Counted from the first letter of the stretch, positions 28,319 to 37,674 are shown. The stretch is DNA of 64,000 nucleotides from Mycobacterium sp. Root135 (GCF_001426545.1 NZ_LMEZ01000006.1:664220-728219); one strand, 5' to 3'. The notes: generated by a model from the sequence alone, not told the origin. Numbers and translations are program-made.

Positions 28319-29467
28319 TCAAGCGATGAGCTCGACGATGGTCGCGTTGGCCGTGCCGCCGCCCTCGCACATGGTTTGCAGTCCGTAGCGAATTCCGTTG
28401 TCGCGCATGTGATGGATCATTCGCGTCATGAGGACCGCACCCGAGGCTCCGAGCGGATGGCCCAGCGCGATCGCGCCGCCCAGCGGGTTGAGCCGCGCCT
28501 CGTCGGCACCGGTCTCCGCCAGCCACGCCAGCGGGACCGGCGCGAACGCCTCGTTCACCTCGTAGACGCCGACCTCGTCGATGCCCACGCCGGCCTTGTG
28601 CAGCACCTTCTGGGTGGCCGGGATCGGACCCGTCAGCATCAGGACCGGATCGGCGCCCGTCACCGCGCCTGCGCGGTAGCGCACCAACGGGGTGAGGCCC
28701 AGGGTGACGGCGTTCTCCGCGGTGGTCACCAGCAGTGCCGCGGCGCCGTCGGAGATCTGCGACGAGCTGCCTGCGTGGATGACGCCGTCGTCTGTGAAGG
28801 CCGGCTTCAGGCCTGCCAGCTTCTCGGCGGTGGTTCCCCGCCGGATGCCCTCGTCGACGGTCACCACTCCCCCGTCGTCGGTGAACACCGGAACGATCTG
28901 GTCGACGAACGCGCCCGCGTCCTGGGCGGCCGCCGCGCGGGTGTGCGACTGCGCGGAGAACTCGTCGAGGCGGGTGCGGGACAACCCCCACTTCGTCGCG
29001 ATCATCTCCGCCGAGATGCCCTGGTTGAACGAGAAGTCGTCATAGCGGGCAAGCACTTTGGGCCCGTACGGCATTCCGGTGGCCCGCGCGGAACCAAGCG
29101 GCACCCGGCTCATCACCTCGACACCTCCGGCGACGACGACGTCCTGCTGGCCCGACATCACCGCGTGGACGGCGAAGTCCAGCGCCTGCTGGCTGGACCC
29201 GCAGGCCCGGTTCACCGTGGTGCCGGGGATGTGCTCCGGCCAGCCCGCGGCGAGCACCGCCCACCGTCCGATGTTGCTCGACTGGTCGCCCACCTGGGAG
29301 ACGCAACCCCAGATCACGTCGTCGACCACCGCGGGGTCGACGCCGGTGCGTTCGGCGAGTTCTCGCAGCACGACCGCGGACAGGTCGGCGGCGTGCTGGG
29401 CCGACAGCCCGCCGTTGCGCTTGCCCACCGGCGTGCGCACGGCTCCGACGACGACGGTCTCACGCAT
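28319..29467 (-). CDS. Acetyl-CoA C-acyltransferase (thiolase, FadA)
   Basis: A 382-residue thiolase, the last step of beta-oxidation, which cleaves 3-ketoacyl-CoA with CoA. The acyl-accepting Cys is in TVNRACGSSQQAL near residue 90. The catalytic His is in LGHPLGASGA near 340, and the second Cys is in QTMCEGGGTANA close to the C-terminus. All the catalytic residues are present. I chose the ATG at 29467 (MRETVVVGAVRTP). Its start overlaps the 3' end of the upstream enoyl-CoA hydratase gene by eight bases, so the two are translationally coupled. Confidence 0.93.
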   Translation of the reverse strand: MRETVVVGAVRTPVGKRNGGLSAQHAADLSAVVLRELAERTGVDPAVVDDVIWGCVSQVGDQSSNIGRWAVLAAGWPEHIPGTTVNRACGSSQQALDFAVHAVMSGQQDVVVAGGVEVMSRVPLGSARATGMPYGPKVLARYDDFSFNQGISAEMIATKWGLSRTRLDEFSAQSHTRAAAAQDAGAFVDQIVPVFTDDGGVVTVDEGIRRGTTAEKLAGLKPAFTDDGVIHAGSSSQISDGAAALLVTTAENAVTLGLTPLVRYRAGAVTGADPVLMLTGPIPATQKVLHKAGVGIDEVGVYEVNEAFAPVPLAWLAETGADEARLNPLGGAIALGHPLGASGAVLMTRMIHHMRDNGIRYGLQTMCEGGGTANATIVELIA

Positions 29468-30386
29468 CGGTCTGCTCCGTTCCGCCGGCACGGACCTGGT
29501 CCTTCACCGCGGGCACCACCGGCGGCGCCTGCCGCCAATTGGGGACGCCATCGGATTCACCTGCGACGGGGAAACCGCCGCCGTGCAGTTGAGTCCAGTG
29601 GCTGTGGTTGAGCTGGTGCAGCGTGAAGCACGCGTTCAACGAGTTGTAGAAGCCCTGGTTGTCCTGGGTCTGGTTAACCGATTCCTTGACCAGCAGGGCG
29701 GCCATCGTCGGCACCTTCGCGATCCGCCTTGCGAACTCCAACGTCTGCTCGGCCAGGTCTTCGAGGGGGAACACCTTGGACACCATGCCGAGTTGGTACG
29801 CCTCGTCGACGGAGAGGGTGTCGCCGGTGAGCATCAGCTCCTTGGTCTTGCGTGCCCCGAATTCCCAAGGGTGGGCGAAGTATTCGACACCGCACATGCC
29901 GAGCCGGGTGCCGACGACGTCGGCGAACCGCGTGCCCTCCGCCGCGACGATGAGGTCACACGACCACATCAGCATCAACGCGGCGGCGTACACGTCGCCG
30001 TGCACCTGCGCCACGGTGATCTTGCGCAGGTTTCGCCAACGCAGGGTGTTCTGGAAGAAGTGGTGCCACTCCTGCAACATCAGCTTCTCGGCCGCCTTGC
30101 GGGTCGCGCCGCCCTCGGTGAAGCTCGGGTGCTGGTCGGGTCCGGGCGCGTGCTCGGCCATGGCCTGCTTGGAGCCGAGGTCGTGGCCCGAGGAGAACAT
30201 CGGCCCGTGCCCGCCGAGGATCACGACGCGGACGTCGTCGTCGGCTTCGGCTCGGAGGAACGCCTCGTTGAGTTCGACGAGCAGCCCGCGCTGCTGCGCG
30301 TTGCGCTGGTCCGGTCGGTTGAGCATGATCCGGGCGATGGTGCCCTCGTCGACGGTCTCGTAGGTGACGAAGCGGTAGTCGGCCAT
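29460..30386 (-). CDS. Enoyl-CoA hydratase/isomerase family protein (EchA)
   Basis: A 308-residue crotonase-fold protein. The CoA-binding and oxyanion loop GHGPMFSSGHDLGSKQ is near residue 60, and the second loop QVHGDVYAAALMLMWSCDLI is near 130. The usual catalytic Glu of hydratases in the second loop is not obvious; the order here is ADVVGTRLGMCG, so it may be another crotonase reaction. An insert (about 75-110) and a longer C-terminus make it larger than classic hydratases. I chose the ATG at 30386. It is co-transcribed with the thiolase downstream. Confidence 0.85.
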   Translation of the reverse strand: MADYRFVTYETVDEGTIARIMLNRPDQRNAQQRGLLVELNEAFLRAEADDDVRVVILGGHGPMFSSGHDLGSKQAMAEHAPGPDQHPSFTEGGATRKAAEKLMLQEWHHFFQNTLRWRNLRKITVAQVHGDVYAAALMLMWSCDLIVAAEGTRFADVVGTRLGMCGVEYFAHPWEFGARKTKELMLTGDTLSVDEAYQLGMVSKVFPLEDLAEQTLEFARRIAKVPTMAALLVKESVNQTQDNQGFYNSLNACFTLHQLNHSHWTQLHGGGFPVAGESDGVPNWRQAPPVVPAVKDQVRAGGTEQTDA

Positions 30387-30421
30387 GCCGTGCGACTCTA
30401 TTCCCACGCTTCGCCCACCCG

Positions 30422-30483
30422 CGTCGAGTGTGCTGCCAGATCGCCGTCCGCGCCGAAATCCCGATCTCCGCGCACTCTCGACG
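30422..30483. repeat. Imperfect intergenic hairpin
   Basis: CGTCGAGTGTGC at 30422-30433 pairs, with one mismatch, with GCACTCTCGACG at 30472-30483. It lies between the divergent hydratase and DedA genes, in a spacer of about 117 bases. The inner part contains GCGCCGAAATC, which also occurs in the hairpin at 62650-62720. It may be a dispersed mycobacterial palindrome or part of the divergent control region. Confidence 0.45.
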
Positions 30484-30503
30484 GAGTAGGGCATCCTTAG
30501 CGC

Positions 30504-31157
30504 GTGACCGTCGACGCCCTGCTGCAGACCATTCCGCCGATCGCGGTGTACCTCGTCGTCGGCGTGGTGATCGGCCTGGAGAGTCTCGGCATCCCGCTGC
30601 CCGGTGAGATCGCCCTCGTCAGCGCCGCTTTGCTGGCCTCGCGGCACACGCTGGACATCAACCCCGTCGGCGTCGCGGCGGCGGCGACCATCGGCGCGAT
30701 CGTCGGCGACACCATCGGCTACAGCATCGGCCACCGATACGGCATGGGCTTGTTCGAGCGGCTGGGCAGGCGCTTCCCCAAGCACTTCGGCCCCGGCCAC
30801 GTCGCACTGGCCAAACAGCTCTTCACCCGCTGGGGCGTGTGGGCGGTGTTCTTCGGACGGTTCATCGCGCTGCTGCGCATCTTCGCGGGCCCGCTCGCCG
30901 GCGCGCTGAAGATGCCGTACCGCAAATTCTTGGCGGCCAACGCAACCGGTGCGATCTTCTGGGCGGGCGGCACCACGGCCGTCGTCTACTACCTTGGCCT
31001 GGCCGCCGAGAAGTGGCTGTCCCGGTTCTCCTGGGTTGCACTGGTGCTCGCGGTGGTGGTCGGCGTCGTGTTCACCCTGGTGATGAAGGAGCGCACGACC
31101 AAGGCCATCGCGGCACTCGAGGACGAGCACGACTGGGACACGCTGCGAAAGACCTGA
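30504..31157 (+). CDS. DedA/VTT-domain membrane protein
   Basis: A 217-residue DedA-family protein, a group tied to lipid scrambling and membrane homeostasis. The signature LESLGIPLPGEIALVSAALL is near residue 25. The second family motif, FTRWGVWAVFFGRFIALLRIFAGPLAG, with its conserved Arg and Gly residues, is near 110-135. Four to six hydrophobic segments are visible, and the C-terminus is charged (LEDEHDWDTLRKT). The start is GTG at 30504. It converges with the MOSC-reductase fusion gene, seven bases away. Confidence 0.88.
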   Translation: MTVDALLQTIPPIAVYLVVGVVIGLESLGIPLPGEIALVSAALLASRHTLDINPVGVAAAATIGAIVGDTIGYSIGHRYGMGLFERLGRRFPKHFGPGHVALAKQLFTRWGVWAVFFGRFIALLRIFAGPLAGALKMPYRKFLAANATGAIFWAGGTTAVVYYLGLAAEKWLSRFSWVALVLAVVVGVVFTLVMKERTTKAIAALEDEHDWDTLRKT

Positions 31158-31164
31158 CGAGCCG

Positions 31165-32934
31165 CTACAGGTCGAGTACCAGTTCGCCGTCCGGCGTCGA
31201 GCAACAGATCAAGACGTTCCCCTCCGCGGGCGGCTCCAACGGTTCCGGTTCGTAGCGCACCGATCCCGACAACACGGCCGTCTCGCAGTTGTGGCAGACC
31301 CCCGTGCGACAGGACCACCGAACGGGCACGTCGCATGCCTCGGCGAAGTCCAGGAGGCTCGGGTAGGAAGGTCCCCACGGCACCGTCAGACCGCTGCGAG
31401 AGAAGCCGACGTCGGGCCCCGGCCCCGGCGTACCGGCGGGTGGATGCGGTGGCCCGGCGGCGGTCGCCGCGATGCCGGGGGTGAGACCTGCCGTCGCGCC
31501 GAAGGTTTCACTGTGGACGCGCTCGGGCGCCAGGCCGTAGGCGACGAGCGCCGCGATGAGCACCGTCATGAACTCGACCGGCCCGCAGAGGTAGGCGTCG
31601 GCGTCCTTGGGCGGTGTGAGTGCGTCGAGTGCCTCGGCCGACATTCGGCCCGCCCCGGTGTAGTCCAGGCCAAGCCGGTCAGCCGCCGCGGGCCTGCTGT
31701 AGAACACGTGCGACCGGCCACCTGGCAGCTTGCCGAGCAGCTCGTGGCACTCGGCGGCGAACGCGTCCGCCGTTCCGTCGCGCGCGCCGTGCAACCACCA
31801 CACCTCGCGCGTCGAGCCCGCCGCGACCAACGCGTGCAGCATCGAGAGCACCGGGGTGATCCCGACGCCCGCGGACACCAGGAGCACCGGCGGGCCGTCG
31901 GGGTCGTCGGCGATGGTGAGCGCGAAAGTGCCACGGGGAGCGGCGACGTCGAGCACGTCACCCGCCACGACCCCCGCGTGGAGATATCCGCTGCCCCGCC
32001 CCTGTGGTTCCTTCTTGACTCCTATCCGGTAGATCCCCGAACCTGGCGGGTTGGACAGCGAGTAGTTGCGGATGACGGCGGCACCGTCGGGATCGGGTCG
32101 CAGGCGCAGCGTAATCGACTGCCCGGGCGACCAATTCGGTAGCGGCCGCCCGTCGGGATCGGCCAGCGTCAGCGACCGGATGAGGGCACTTTCGTCGCGC
32201 GCGGCGGTGACGACGAGCGGCCGGAATCCCTTCCACGCGGGCGGCGGGGCACTCGCCGCGGCGGTCAACCCCGCGTTGCCCGCCGTCCCGTCCGCCTGCG
32301 CCACCAAGCTTTCCAGCGACGTCTTCCAGCCGGGGCTCAACGCGGGCACCTGCAGCGCACGCTGCAGACTGTCCCGGGGATGGCCCGGCAGGTACAGCAG
32401 TGCGTCGATCTCGGCGACCGTCACCTCACCGGGACCGGAGGCGGTCTTGACGATCTCCTGGCCGGCGCGCACCTCGCCCTCCTGGATCACCCGCAGGTAG
32501 AACCCCGGACGACGATGGGACACCAGCAGCGCGGCCATGCTCGGCACCCCCACCCTGAGCCCGACGCGGTAGCAGGTGACGCGCGGCTGGGTGACCTCGA
32601 ACTCGGCGTCGCCGATCCGGTAGCGGTCACCGATGCAGACCTCGTCGTCGGGCAGACCGTCGACGGTGAAGTTCTCCCCGAAGTGGCCGGGCGCCAGGTC
32701 GTCGCGCGCGAATTCGGCGTTCCAGTGCCGGTAGGAGTCGACCTGATACACCAGGACGGCCCGGTTCTCGCCGCCGTGCCCGCCGAGGTCTCCTTGGCCG
32801 TCACCGTCGACGTTGAGACGGCGCACCATCCGTGGTCCGTCGACTGGGGCCTTCCACGCGCCGGTGTGGACGACTCGTCCGTTCCACTCGACGTCGGCGG
32901 GCAGGCCGACGTTCAACGAGGTCAACACGGCCAT
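31165..32934 (-). CDS. MOSC domain - ferredoxin/flavodoxin reductase - 2Fe-2S fusion protein
   Basis: A 589-residue fusion. The N-terminal MOSC domain (about 1-160) has GGENRAVLVYQVDSYRHW and the Cys of RVTCYRVG (about 121), the likely molybdenum-cofactor contact. A helical linker (YiiM-like 3-alpha domain, about 170-215) follows. The reductase part has the flavin motif RNYSLSNPPG (about 290) and NAD motif LLVSAGVGITPV (about 351). The C-terminal plant-type 2Fe-2S domain has CRTGVCHNC (about 543) and a final Cys pair near 576. The ensemble resembles YiiM and its reductase fused into one chain, suggesting reduction of N-hydroxylated compounds. I chose ATG at 32934, directly before the domain. 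Confidence 0.9.
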   Translation of the reverse strand: MAVLTSLNVGLPADVEWNGRVVHTGAWKAPVDGPRMVRRLNVDGDGQGDLGGHGGENRAVLVYQVDSYRHWNAEFARDDLAPGHFGENFTVDGLPDDEVCIGDRYRIGDAEFEVTQPRVTCYRVGLRVGVPSMAALLVSHRRPGFYLRVIQEGEVRAGQEIVKTASGPGEVTVAEIDALLYLPGHPRDSLQRALQVPALSPGWKTSLESLVAQADGTAGNAGLTAAASAPPPAWKGFRPLVVTAARDESALIRSLTLADPDGRPLPNWSPGQSITLRLRPDPDGAAVIRNYSLSNPPGSGIYRIGVKKEPQGRGSGYLHAGVVAGDVLDVAAPRGTFALTIADDPDGPPVLLVSAGVGITPVLSMLHALVAAGSTREVWWLHGARDGTADAFAAECHELLGKLPGGRSHVFYSRPAAADRLGLDYTGAGRMSAEALDALTPPKDADAYLCGPVEFMTVLIAALVAYGLAPERVHSETFGATAGLTPGIAATAAGPPHPPAGTPGPGPDVGFSRSGLTVPWGPSYPSLLDFAEACDVPVRWSCRTGVCHNCETAVLSGSVRYEPEPLEPPAEGNVLICCSTPDGELVLDL

Positions 32935-33000
32935 GGCCGTCACCCTTCTGTCGCACTTTCTGCAAGATAGCCCGACGATGCCGGGCGTACTGTCGGAAAC

Positions 33001-33855
33001 GTGGCCTTGCCTGGATTGACGACGGTGCGCGACGGCTTGGGCCAACGCCTGTTCGGCATGGTGGCGGGCCCCGAAGGTCCGGCCAACCGGGCGCGCATCC
33101 ACGACACCCCCGGCCCGCGGTGGTTTACCGAAGACCGCCCGATCAGACGGGTGCACGGTGACGCGTCGATGTTCGTCGGCGGATTGCGCGCGTTGCTACT
33201 GCAATCCCTGCACCCGCTGGCGATGGCGGGCGTCGCCGAACACTCCGACTACCGCGGCGATCCGTGGGGGCGACTGCAGCGCACCAGCACCTTCCTTGCC
33301 GTCACCACGTTCGGTCCGGCCGACGACGCCCAGCGCGCAGTCGACAAGGTCCGCGGCATCCACCGTCGAGTGCACGGGATCGCCGCCGACGGCAGGCACT
33401 ACGAGGCGTCGGACCCGCACCTCCTCGGATGGGTGCACGTCGCCGAGGTCGACAGCTTTCTACGGGCGCATCAGCTGTACGGGGCACGCCCACTCGACCA
33501 GCAGGAGCGCGACGACTACGTCGCCGACACCGCCCGGGTTGCCGCGACACTCGGAGTGGTCGACCCACCCCGCACCGAAGGCGAATTGGCACAACGCATT
33601 TCGGACTATCGACCCGAGCTGAACGGTACGGCCGCCGCCCGCGAGGCCGCCAAGTTCCTGCTGCTCACTCCCCCGCTGCCGCTGCTGGCCAAGCCGCCGT
33701 ACGCGGTGCTCGCCGCGACCTCGGTGGCCATGCTTCCGGCGTGGGCCCGGCTGCCGTTGCGCCTGCCGTACCTGCCACCGCTGGAGGTGACGGCCGTCCG
33801 GGTGGCCGGACGCACCCTGGTCGGTGGCATCCGGTGGGCCCTCGCCCGCGGCTAG
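33001..33855 (+). CDS. MpaB-type oxygenase (DUF2236)
   Basis: A 284-residue protein of the ER-bound oxygenase MpaB/rubber oxygenase-like family, presumed haem-binding, which often acts on long terpenoid or fatty chains. Diagnostic stretches are VHGDASMFVGGLRALLLQSLHP (about 50-72), followed by HSDYRGDPWGRLQRT, and DPHLLGWVHVAEVDSF near 140. The conserved His residues of these motifs are present. The C-terminus is moderately hydrophobic. The GTG start at 33001 lies 66 bases from the divergent MOSC fusion gene. The 3' end overlaps the convergent SDR gene by four bases. Confidence 0.8.
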   Translation: MALPGLTTVRDGLGQRLFGMVAGPEGPANRARIHDTPGPRWFTEDRPIRRVHGDASMFVGGLRALLLQSLHPLAMAGVAEHSDYRGDPWGRLQRTSTFLAVTTFGPADDAQRAVDKVRGIHRRVHGIAADGRHYEASDPHLLGWVHVAEVDSFLRAHQLYGARPLDQQERDDYVADTARVAATLGVVDPPRTEGELAQRISDYRPELNGTAAAREAAKFLLLTPPLPLLAKPPYAVLAATSVAMLPAWARLPLRLPYLPPLEVTAVRVAGRTLVGGIRWALARG

Positions 33856-34742
33856 ACGGGAATGGTTGTGCCCGTTTCCTTCTCGGCAAACGCGACCACC
33901 TGCGCGGCCACCTCGTAGTCGCACGCCTCCGCAGAACGGCCGCTCAGCGTCGGCGCGCCCTTGAGCCCCAGCCTGCTGTCGATGCCGACGTAGCTACCCG
34001 GCGGGATGGGTTCACTGATGCAGTACAGCGTCGGGGCCGCGCCAGCATCGGTGTCGTTGGCGAGCACGTTGGCCGCCGTCTTCACCACGGTGTGAAACGC
34101 CGACATCACCCGCTTGTCCGACACGTTCGACAAGTTCGAGGCGACCCACCCGGGATGGGTCAGCTGGCTGGTGACGGGCGACCCGGCCGCACGCAACCGT
34201 CGGTCGAGTTCGAGGCCCCACAGCATCATCGCCAATTTGGACCGGCCGTAGGCGGGGAACGCCGACCACTTGGTGGTGCGCAGGTGGGGGTCGTCGAGAT
34301 CGATCTTGGCCGACTTGTGCGCGTCGGATGCGACGTTGACGATCAGCGAACGCACCCGCGGGAACAGAAGATTGGTCAGCGCGAACGGCCCGAGGAAGTT
34401 GGTGCCCAACGTCATCTCGAACCCGTCGACCGTCTCGGACCGGTTCTGCGCGACCAAACCCGCGTTGTTGACGAGGACGTCGACGTCACCGTCGAACAGA
34501 CCCGGGAACGCGCGCACCGTGGACTGGTCGGCGAGGTCCAGTTTGACGACCGACGTGTCCCCGCCGATCTCGGCGGCACGTTGGGCGCCCAACTCGACGT
34601 TGCGCACCGCGAGGATCACGTGCGCGCCGGCACGGGCGAGCGCACCCGCCGTCGCAAGTCCGACACCGTTGGTGGCCCCGGTGACGACGACGCGCTTGCC
34701 GGTCAGATTGCCGAGTCGGGTCGGCGACCACTGAGATGTCAC
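33852..34742 (-). CDS. Short-chain dehydrogenase/reductase
   Basis: A 296-residue oxidoreductase with the cofactor loop VVVTGATNGVGLATA near residue 20, NNAGLV near 95, and the catalytic Tyr-Lys in AYGRSKLAMMLW near 175. It resembles the retinol-dehydrogenase-like SDRs that are abundant in mycobacteria. I chose the GTG at 34742, which gives a short leader; an ATG at 34760 would add six residues. The cofactor is probably NADP(H), because a basic residue follows the loop (AVRN). It diverges from the SnoaL-like gene, about 58 bases away. Confidence 0.87.
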   Translation of the reverse strand: MTSQWSPTRLGNLTGKRVVVTGATNGVGLATAGALARAGAHVILAVRNVELGAQRAAEIGGDTSVVKLDLADQSTVRAFPGLFDGDVDVLVNNAGLVAQNRSETVDGFEMTLGTNFLGPFALTNLLFPRVRSLIVNVASDAHKSAKIDLDDPHLRTTKWSAFPAYGRSKLAMMLWGLELDRRLRAAGSPVTSQLTHPGWVASNLSNVSDKRVMSAFHTVVKTAANVLANDTDAGAAPTLYCISEPIPPGSYVGIDSRLGLKGAPTLSGRSAEACDYEVAAQVVAFAEKETGTTIPV

Positions 34743-34799
34743 GGTCGTCAGATTAACCATCTGTGCTGAACCGGTGACCAATTCGGCTCGACGACCGTA

Positions 34800-35252
34800 A
34801 TGTCGGCCGTGATGGACAGCGCCCGGCACGTCGAGAACCTGGTCTACACCTACGCGGAGCTGTTCGACGCGGGCGATCTGGACGGGGTCGCCGCCCTGTT
34901 CGCCCACGGCCGGATCTGCGGCGTCGACGGCGGTGGGCCGGAGACGGTCTTCACCGGAAGCGCAGGCGTCCGCAAGATGTACGAGATGGCGGTGCGCTTC
35001 CACGACGACGGCACCCCGATGACCAAACATGTGACCACCAACGTGCGGGTCGAGGTCGACGACGACGCGGGCACCGCACGGTCGAGCGCGTACTACTGCG
35101 TCACGCAGGCGACCCCCGAGCTGCCGTTGCAGGTCATCGTGACGGGCCGCTACCGCGACACCTTCCGTCGCGTCGACGGAGCGTGGCGGTTCGACACCCG
35201 GACCATGTTCGTCGACCAGGTCGGCGACGTCAGCAAGCACCTCAAGTTCTGA
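34800..35252 (+). CDS. SnoaL-like/NTF2-fold protein
   Basis: A 150-residue cone-fold protein of the SnoaL_4 type, resembling limonene-epoxide hydrolase and ketosteroid isomerase folds. Typical text: ENLVYTYAELFDAGDLDGVAALFA, MTKHVTTNVRVEVD and GRYRDTFRRVDGAWRFDTR. It may act as an isomerase or hydrolase in the steroid or terpenoid pathway encoded downstream. The ATG at 34812 is an alternative start. Its stop shares bases with the ATG of the next SDR gene (TGATG), so the two are coupled. Confidence 0.8.
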   Translation: MSAVMDSARHVENLVYTYAELFDAGDLDGVAALFAHGRICGVDGGGPETVFTGSAGVRKMYEMAVRFHDDGTPMTKHVTTNVRVEVDDDAGTARSSAYYCVTQATPELPLQVIVTGRYRDTFRRVDGAWRFDTRTMFVDQVGDVSKHLKF

Positions 35253-36070
35253 TGGGCACCATGACCGGCAAGGTCGCGCTCGTCACCGGCGCCGCCCGCG
35301 GGATGGGCCGCGCCCACGCCGTCAAACTCGCCAGTGAGGGCGCCGACGTCGTCGCGCTCGACGTCTGTGCCGAGTTCGACACCACCGACTACCCGGGCGC
35401 CACGACCGACGACCTGGCCGAGACGGTGCGGTTGGTTCAGGAACAGGGCGGGCGAATCCTCGCCAGCCAGACCGACGTTCGCGATCCCGACGCGGTGACG
35501 GCCGCGGTCGCCGACGGCGTCGAGCGGTTCGGTCGACTCGACGTCGTCGTCGCCAACGCCGGAATCATCCGGGTCAGCGACACCGACGAGCGGGCGAAGA
35601 CGTTCCGAGACGTCGTCGAGGTCAACCTGATCGGCGCGTGGAACACCGTGGACGCGGCCATCCCCGCGATGATCGCCGGTGGCCGAGGCGGATCCATCGT
35701 GCTGGTCAGCTCGACGCAGGGCATCAGGGCCGCGGGCACCGAACGCGCGGGCGTTCAGGGGTACGCGGCCTCCAAGCGCGCACTGGTGGCGCTGATGCAG
35801 GTGTGGGCCGACCAGCTCGCCGGGCATTCGATCCGGGTGAACACGATCCACCCCAGCGGCGTCGCGACCGACATGATCCTCAACGAGACCACGATGAAGC
35901 TGTCGGCGGCCGGTGACCCGTGGCTGTCCAGCCAGCTCAACGCCCTGCCGATCGCCCTGCTGCAACCCGAACAGATCGCGACCGCGGTGGCATGGCTGGT
36001 GTCCGACGACGCGGCATTCATCACCGGCACGTCGTGGCCGTTGGATGCCGGATTCACTCTGAGGAGTTGA
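35252..36070 (+). CDS. Mycofactocin-coupled SDR family oxidoreductase
   Basis: A 272-residue SDR. The cofactor loop is VTGAARGMGRAHAVKLASEG, followed by the VVALDVCAEFDTTDYPGAT insert. Members with this DxC segment and insert keep a tightly bound NAD that is recycled through the redox peptide mycofactocin. The NAG motif (VVANAGI) and catalytic Tyr-Lys (GYAASKRALVAL) are intact, and the C-terminus ends SWPLDAGFTLRS. Substrates in this subfamily are alcohols, terpenoids or sterols. It is the second gene of a cluster with the SnoaL protein, the KstD-like flavoprotein and another SDR. No mycofactocin biosynthesis genes are in this window. Confidence 0.87.
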   Translation: MGTMTGKVALVTGAARGMGRAHAVKLASEGADVVALDVCAEFDTTDYPGATTDDLAETVRLVQEQGGRILASQTDVRDPDAVTAAVADGVERFGRLDVVVANAGIIRVSDTDERAKTFRDVVEVNLIGAWNTVDAAIPAMIAGGRGGSIVLVSSTQGIRAAGTERAGVQGYAASKRALVALMQVWADQLAGHSIRVNTIHPSGVATDMILNETTMKLSAAGDPWLSSQLNALPIALLQPEQIATAVAWLVSDDAAFITGTSWPLDAGFTLRS

Positions 36071-36079
36071 TGATTCACC

Positions 36080-37642
36080 GTGACGACTGATGCATCGGAG
36101 AGCTGGGACGAGACGGTCGACGTGGTGGTCGTCGGCTCGGGCGGCGGCATCACCGGGGCCTACACCGCCGCTCGCGAAGGCCTCTCGGTCGCCCTGGTCG
36201 AGGCCTCCGACAAGTTCGGGGGGACGACGGCCTTCTCCGGGGGTGGGGGCATGTGGTTCCCGTGCAATCCGGTGCTGCGCCGCCTCGGGGTAGACGACAC
36301 CATCGCCGACGCGCTGGCCTACTTCCACGCCGTCGTCGGCGACCGCACGCCGCGGGATCTGCAGGACGCCTACGTCGAGGGCGGGGCGCGCCTCGTCGAA
36401 TACCTCGAGCAGGACGACTCGTTCGCATTCAAGGTGCTGCCCTGGCCCGACTACTTCGGCAGTGCTCCGAGCGCGCGCCTGGACGGTATGCGGCACATCG
36501 TGTCTCGGGCGCTGAAGGCCGAGCTCCTCGGGTCCTACTCGGACCGCATCCGCGGACCGCTCGACAACGAGCGCCTCGGCGCGCCCGCACCGGACCTGCT
36601 CACCGGCGGCCGCGCCCTCGTCGGCCGCTTCCTCGCCGCGCTCCTTCGCCTTCCGAAGGCGTCGGTGCACCTCGAGTCGCCCCTGACCGACCTCGTCGTC
36701 GACGACGACGGCGCCGTGACGGGGGCCGTCGTCCTCCGTGGTGGTGCCCCGGTCCGGATCCGGGCCCGCCGGGGCGTCCTGCTCGCCGCCGGCGGGTTCG
36801 AGCACAACGCCGAGATGCGCGAAACCTTCGGCGTGCCAGGCGATCCCACCGACTCCATGGGCGCATCCGGCAACACGGGTGCCGCGCACCAGGCGGCCAT
36901 CCGAGTCGGTGCCGCGACCGATCTGATGGATCAGGCCTGGTGGTCACCGGGTCTGACGCATCCCGACGGCCGGTCGACCTTCTCCCTTGGGGCAACGGGC
37001 GGCATCTTCGTCGACTCCGAGGGTCGGCGCTTCGTCAACGAATCCGCCCCCTACGACCGGCTGGGCCGCGACGTCATCGCGCACGTCGACTCCGGCGCTC
37101 TGCGACTGCCGTTCTGGATGGTCTACGACGACACGGCCGGCGAGACCCCGCCGATGCTGTCGGCCAGCGTGTCGCTGGTCGAGCCCGAGCGGTACCGCGA
37201 GGCCGGGCTGTGGCACACCGCGGACACCCTGGAGGCACTCGCGGAGGCGATCGGCGTCCCGCCCGCCCACCTCGTCGAAACGGTCTCGCGCTTCAACGAA
37301 TTGGCGGCCGACGGCACCGATTCCGACTTCGGCCGTGGCGACGAGGCCTACGACCGCGCGTTCACCGGCGGCGCGTCACCCCTGGTGCCCCTCACCACGG
37401 CGCCCTATCACGCCGCCGCGTTCGGCGTGTCCGATCTGGGCACCAAGGGCGGTCTGCGCACCGACCGCGACGCGCGTGTCCTCGACACCACGGGGCGGCC
37501 GATCCCAGGCCTGTACGCCGCGGGCAACACGATGGCCGCGGTCAGCGGCACCACGTATCCGGGCGGTGGCAACCCGATCGGCGCCTCCATGTTGTTCAGC
37601 CACCTCGCCGCGCTGCACATGGCCTCTTCCGCGACTGCCTGA
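36080..37642 (+). CDS. FAD-dependent oxidoreductase, 3-ketosteroid delta-1-dehydrogenase-like
   Basis: A 520-residue flavoprotein of the FAD_binding_2 family. The dinucleotide loop VVVVGSGGGITGAYTAAREG is at about residues 12-32. The covalent-type succinate dehydrogenase pattern KFGGTTAFSGGGGMWFP follows. The C-terminal motif TTYPGGGNPIGASMLF, close to the end, holds the FAD ribityl contact. KstD enzymes desaturate ring A of 3-ketosteroids, but some relatives use other ketones, so the substrate is inferred. It starts nine bases after the SDR stop, with GTG, and lies inside a four-gene same-strand cluster. Confidence 0.87.
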   Translation: MTTDASESWDETVDVVVVGSGGGITGAYTAAREGLSVALVEASDKFGGTTAFSGGGGMWFPCNPVLRRLGVDDTIADALAYFHAVVGDRTPRDLQDAYVEGGARLVEYLEQDDSFAFKVLPWPDYFGSAPSARLDGMRHIVSRALKAELLGSYSDRIRGPLDNERLGAPAPDLLTGGRALVGRFLAALLRLPKASVHLESPLTDLVVDDDGAVTGAVVLRGGAPVRIRARRGVLLAAGGFEHNAEMRETFGVPGDPTDSMGASGNTGAAHQAAIRVGAATDLMDQAWWSPGLTHPDGRSTFSLGATGGIFVDSEGRRFVNESAPYDRLGRDVIAHVDSGALRLPFWMVYDDTAGETPPMLSASVSLVEPERYREAGLWHTADTLEALAEAIGVPPAHLVETVSRFNELAADGTDSDFGRGDEAYDRAFTGGASPLVPLTTAPYHAAAFGVSDLGTKGGLRTDRDARVLDTTGRPIPGLYAAGNTMAAVSGTTYPGGGNPIGASMLFSHLAALHMASSATA

Positions 37643-37674
37643 CACCGACGTCTCCGGCAGGCATCATTCGCCCC

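Noticed and set aside
36253..37640. N-terminal extension of the SDR that ends at 38484
   Set aside because: The first 470 codons are an out-of-frame reading of the KstD-like gene; the true SDR starts at ATG 37675.
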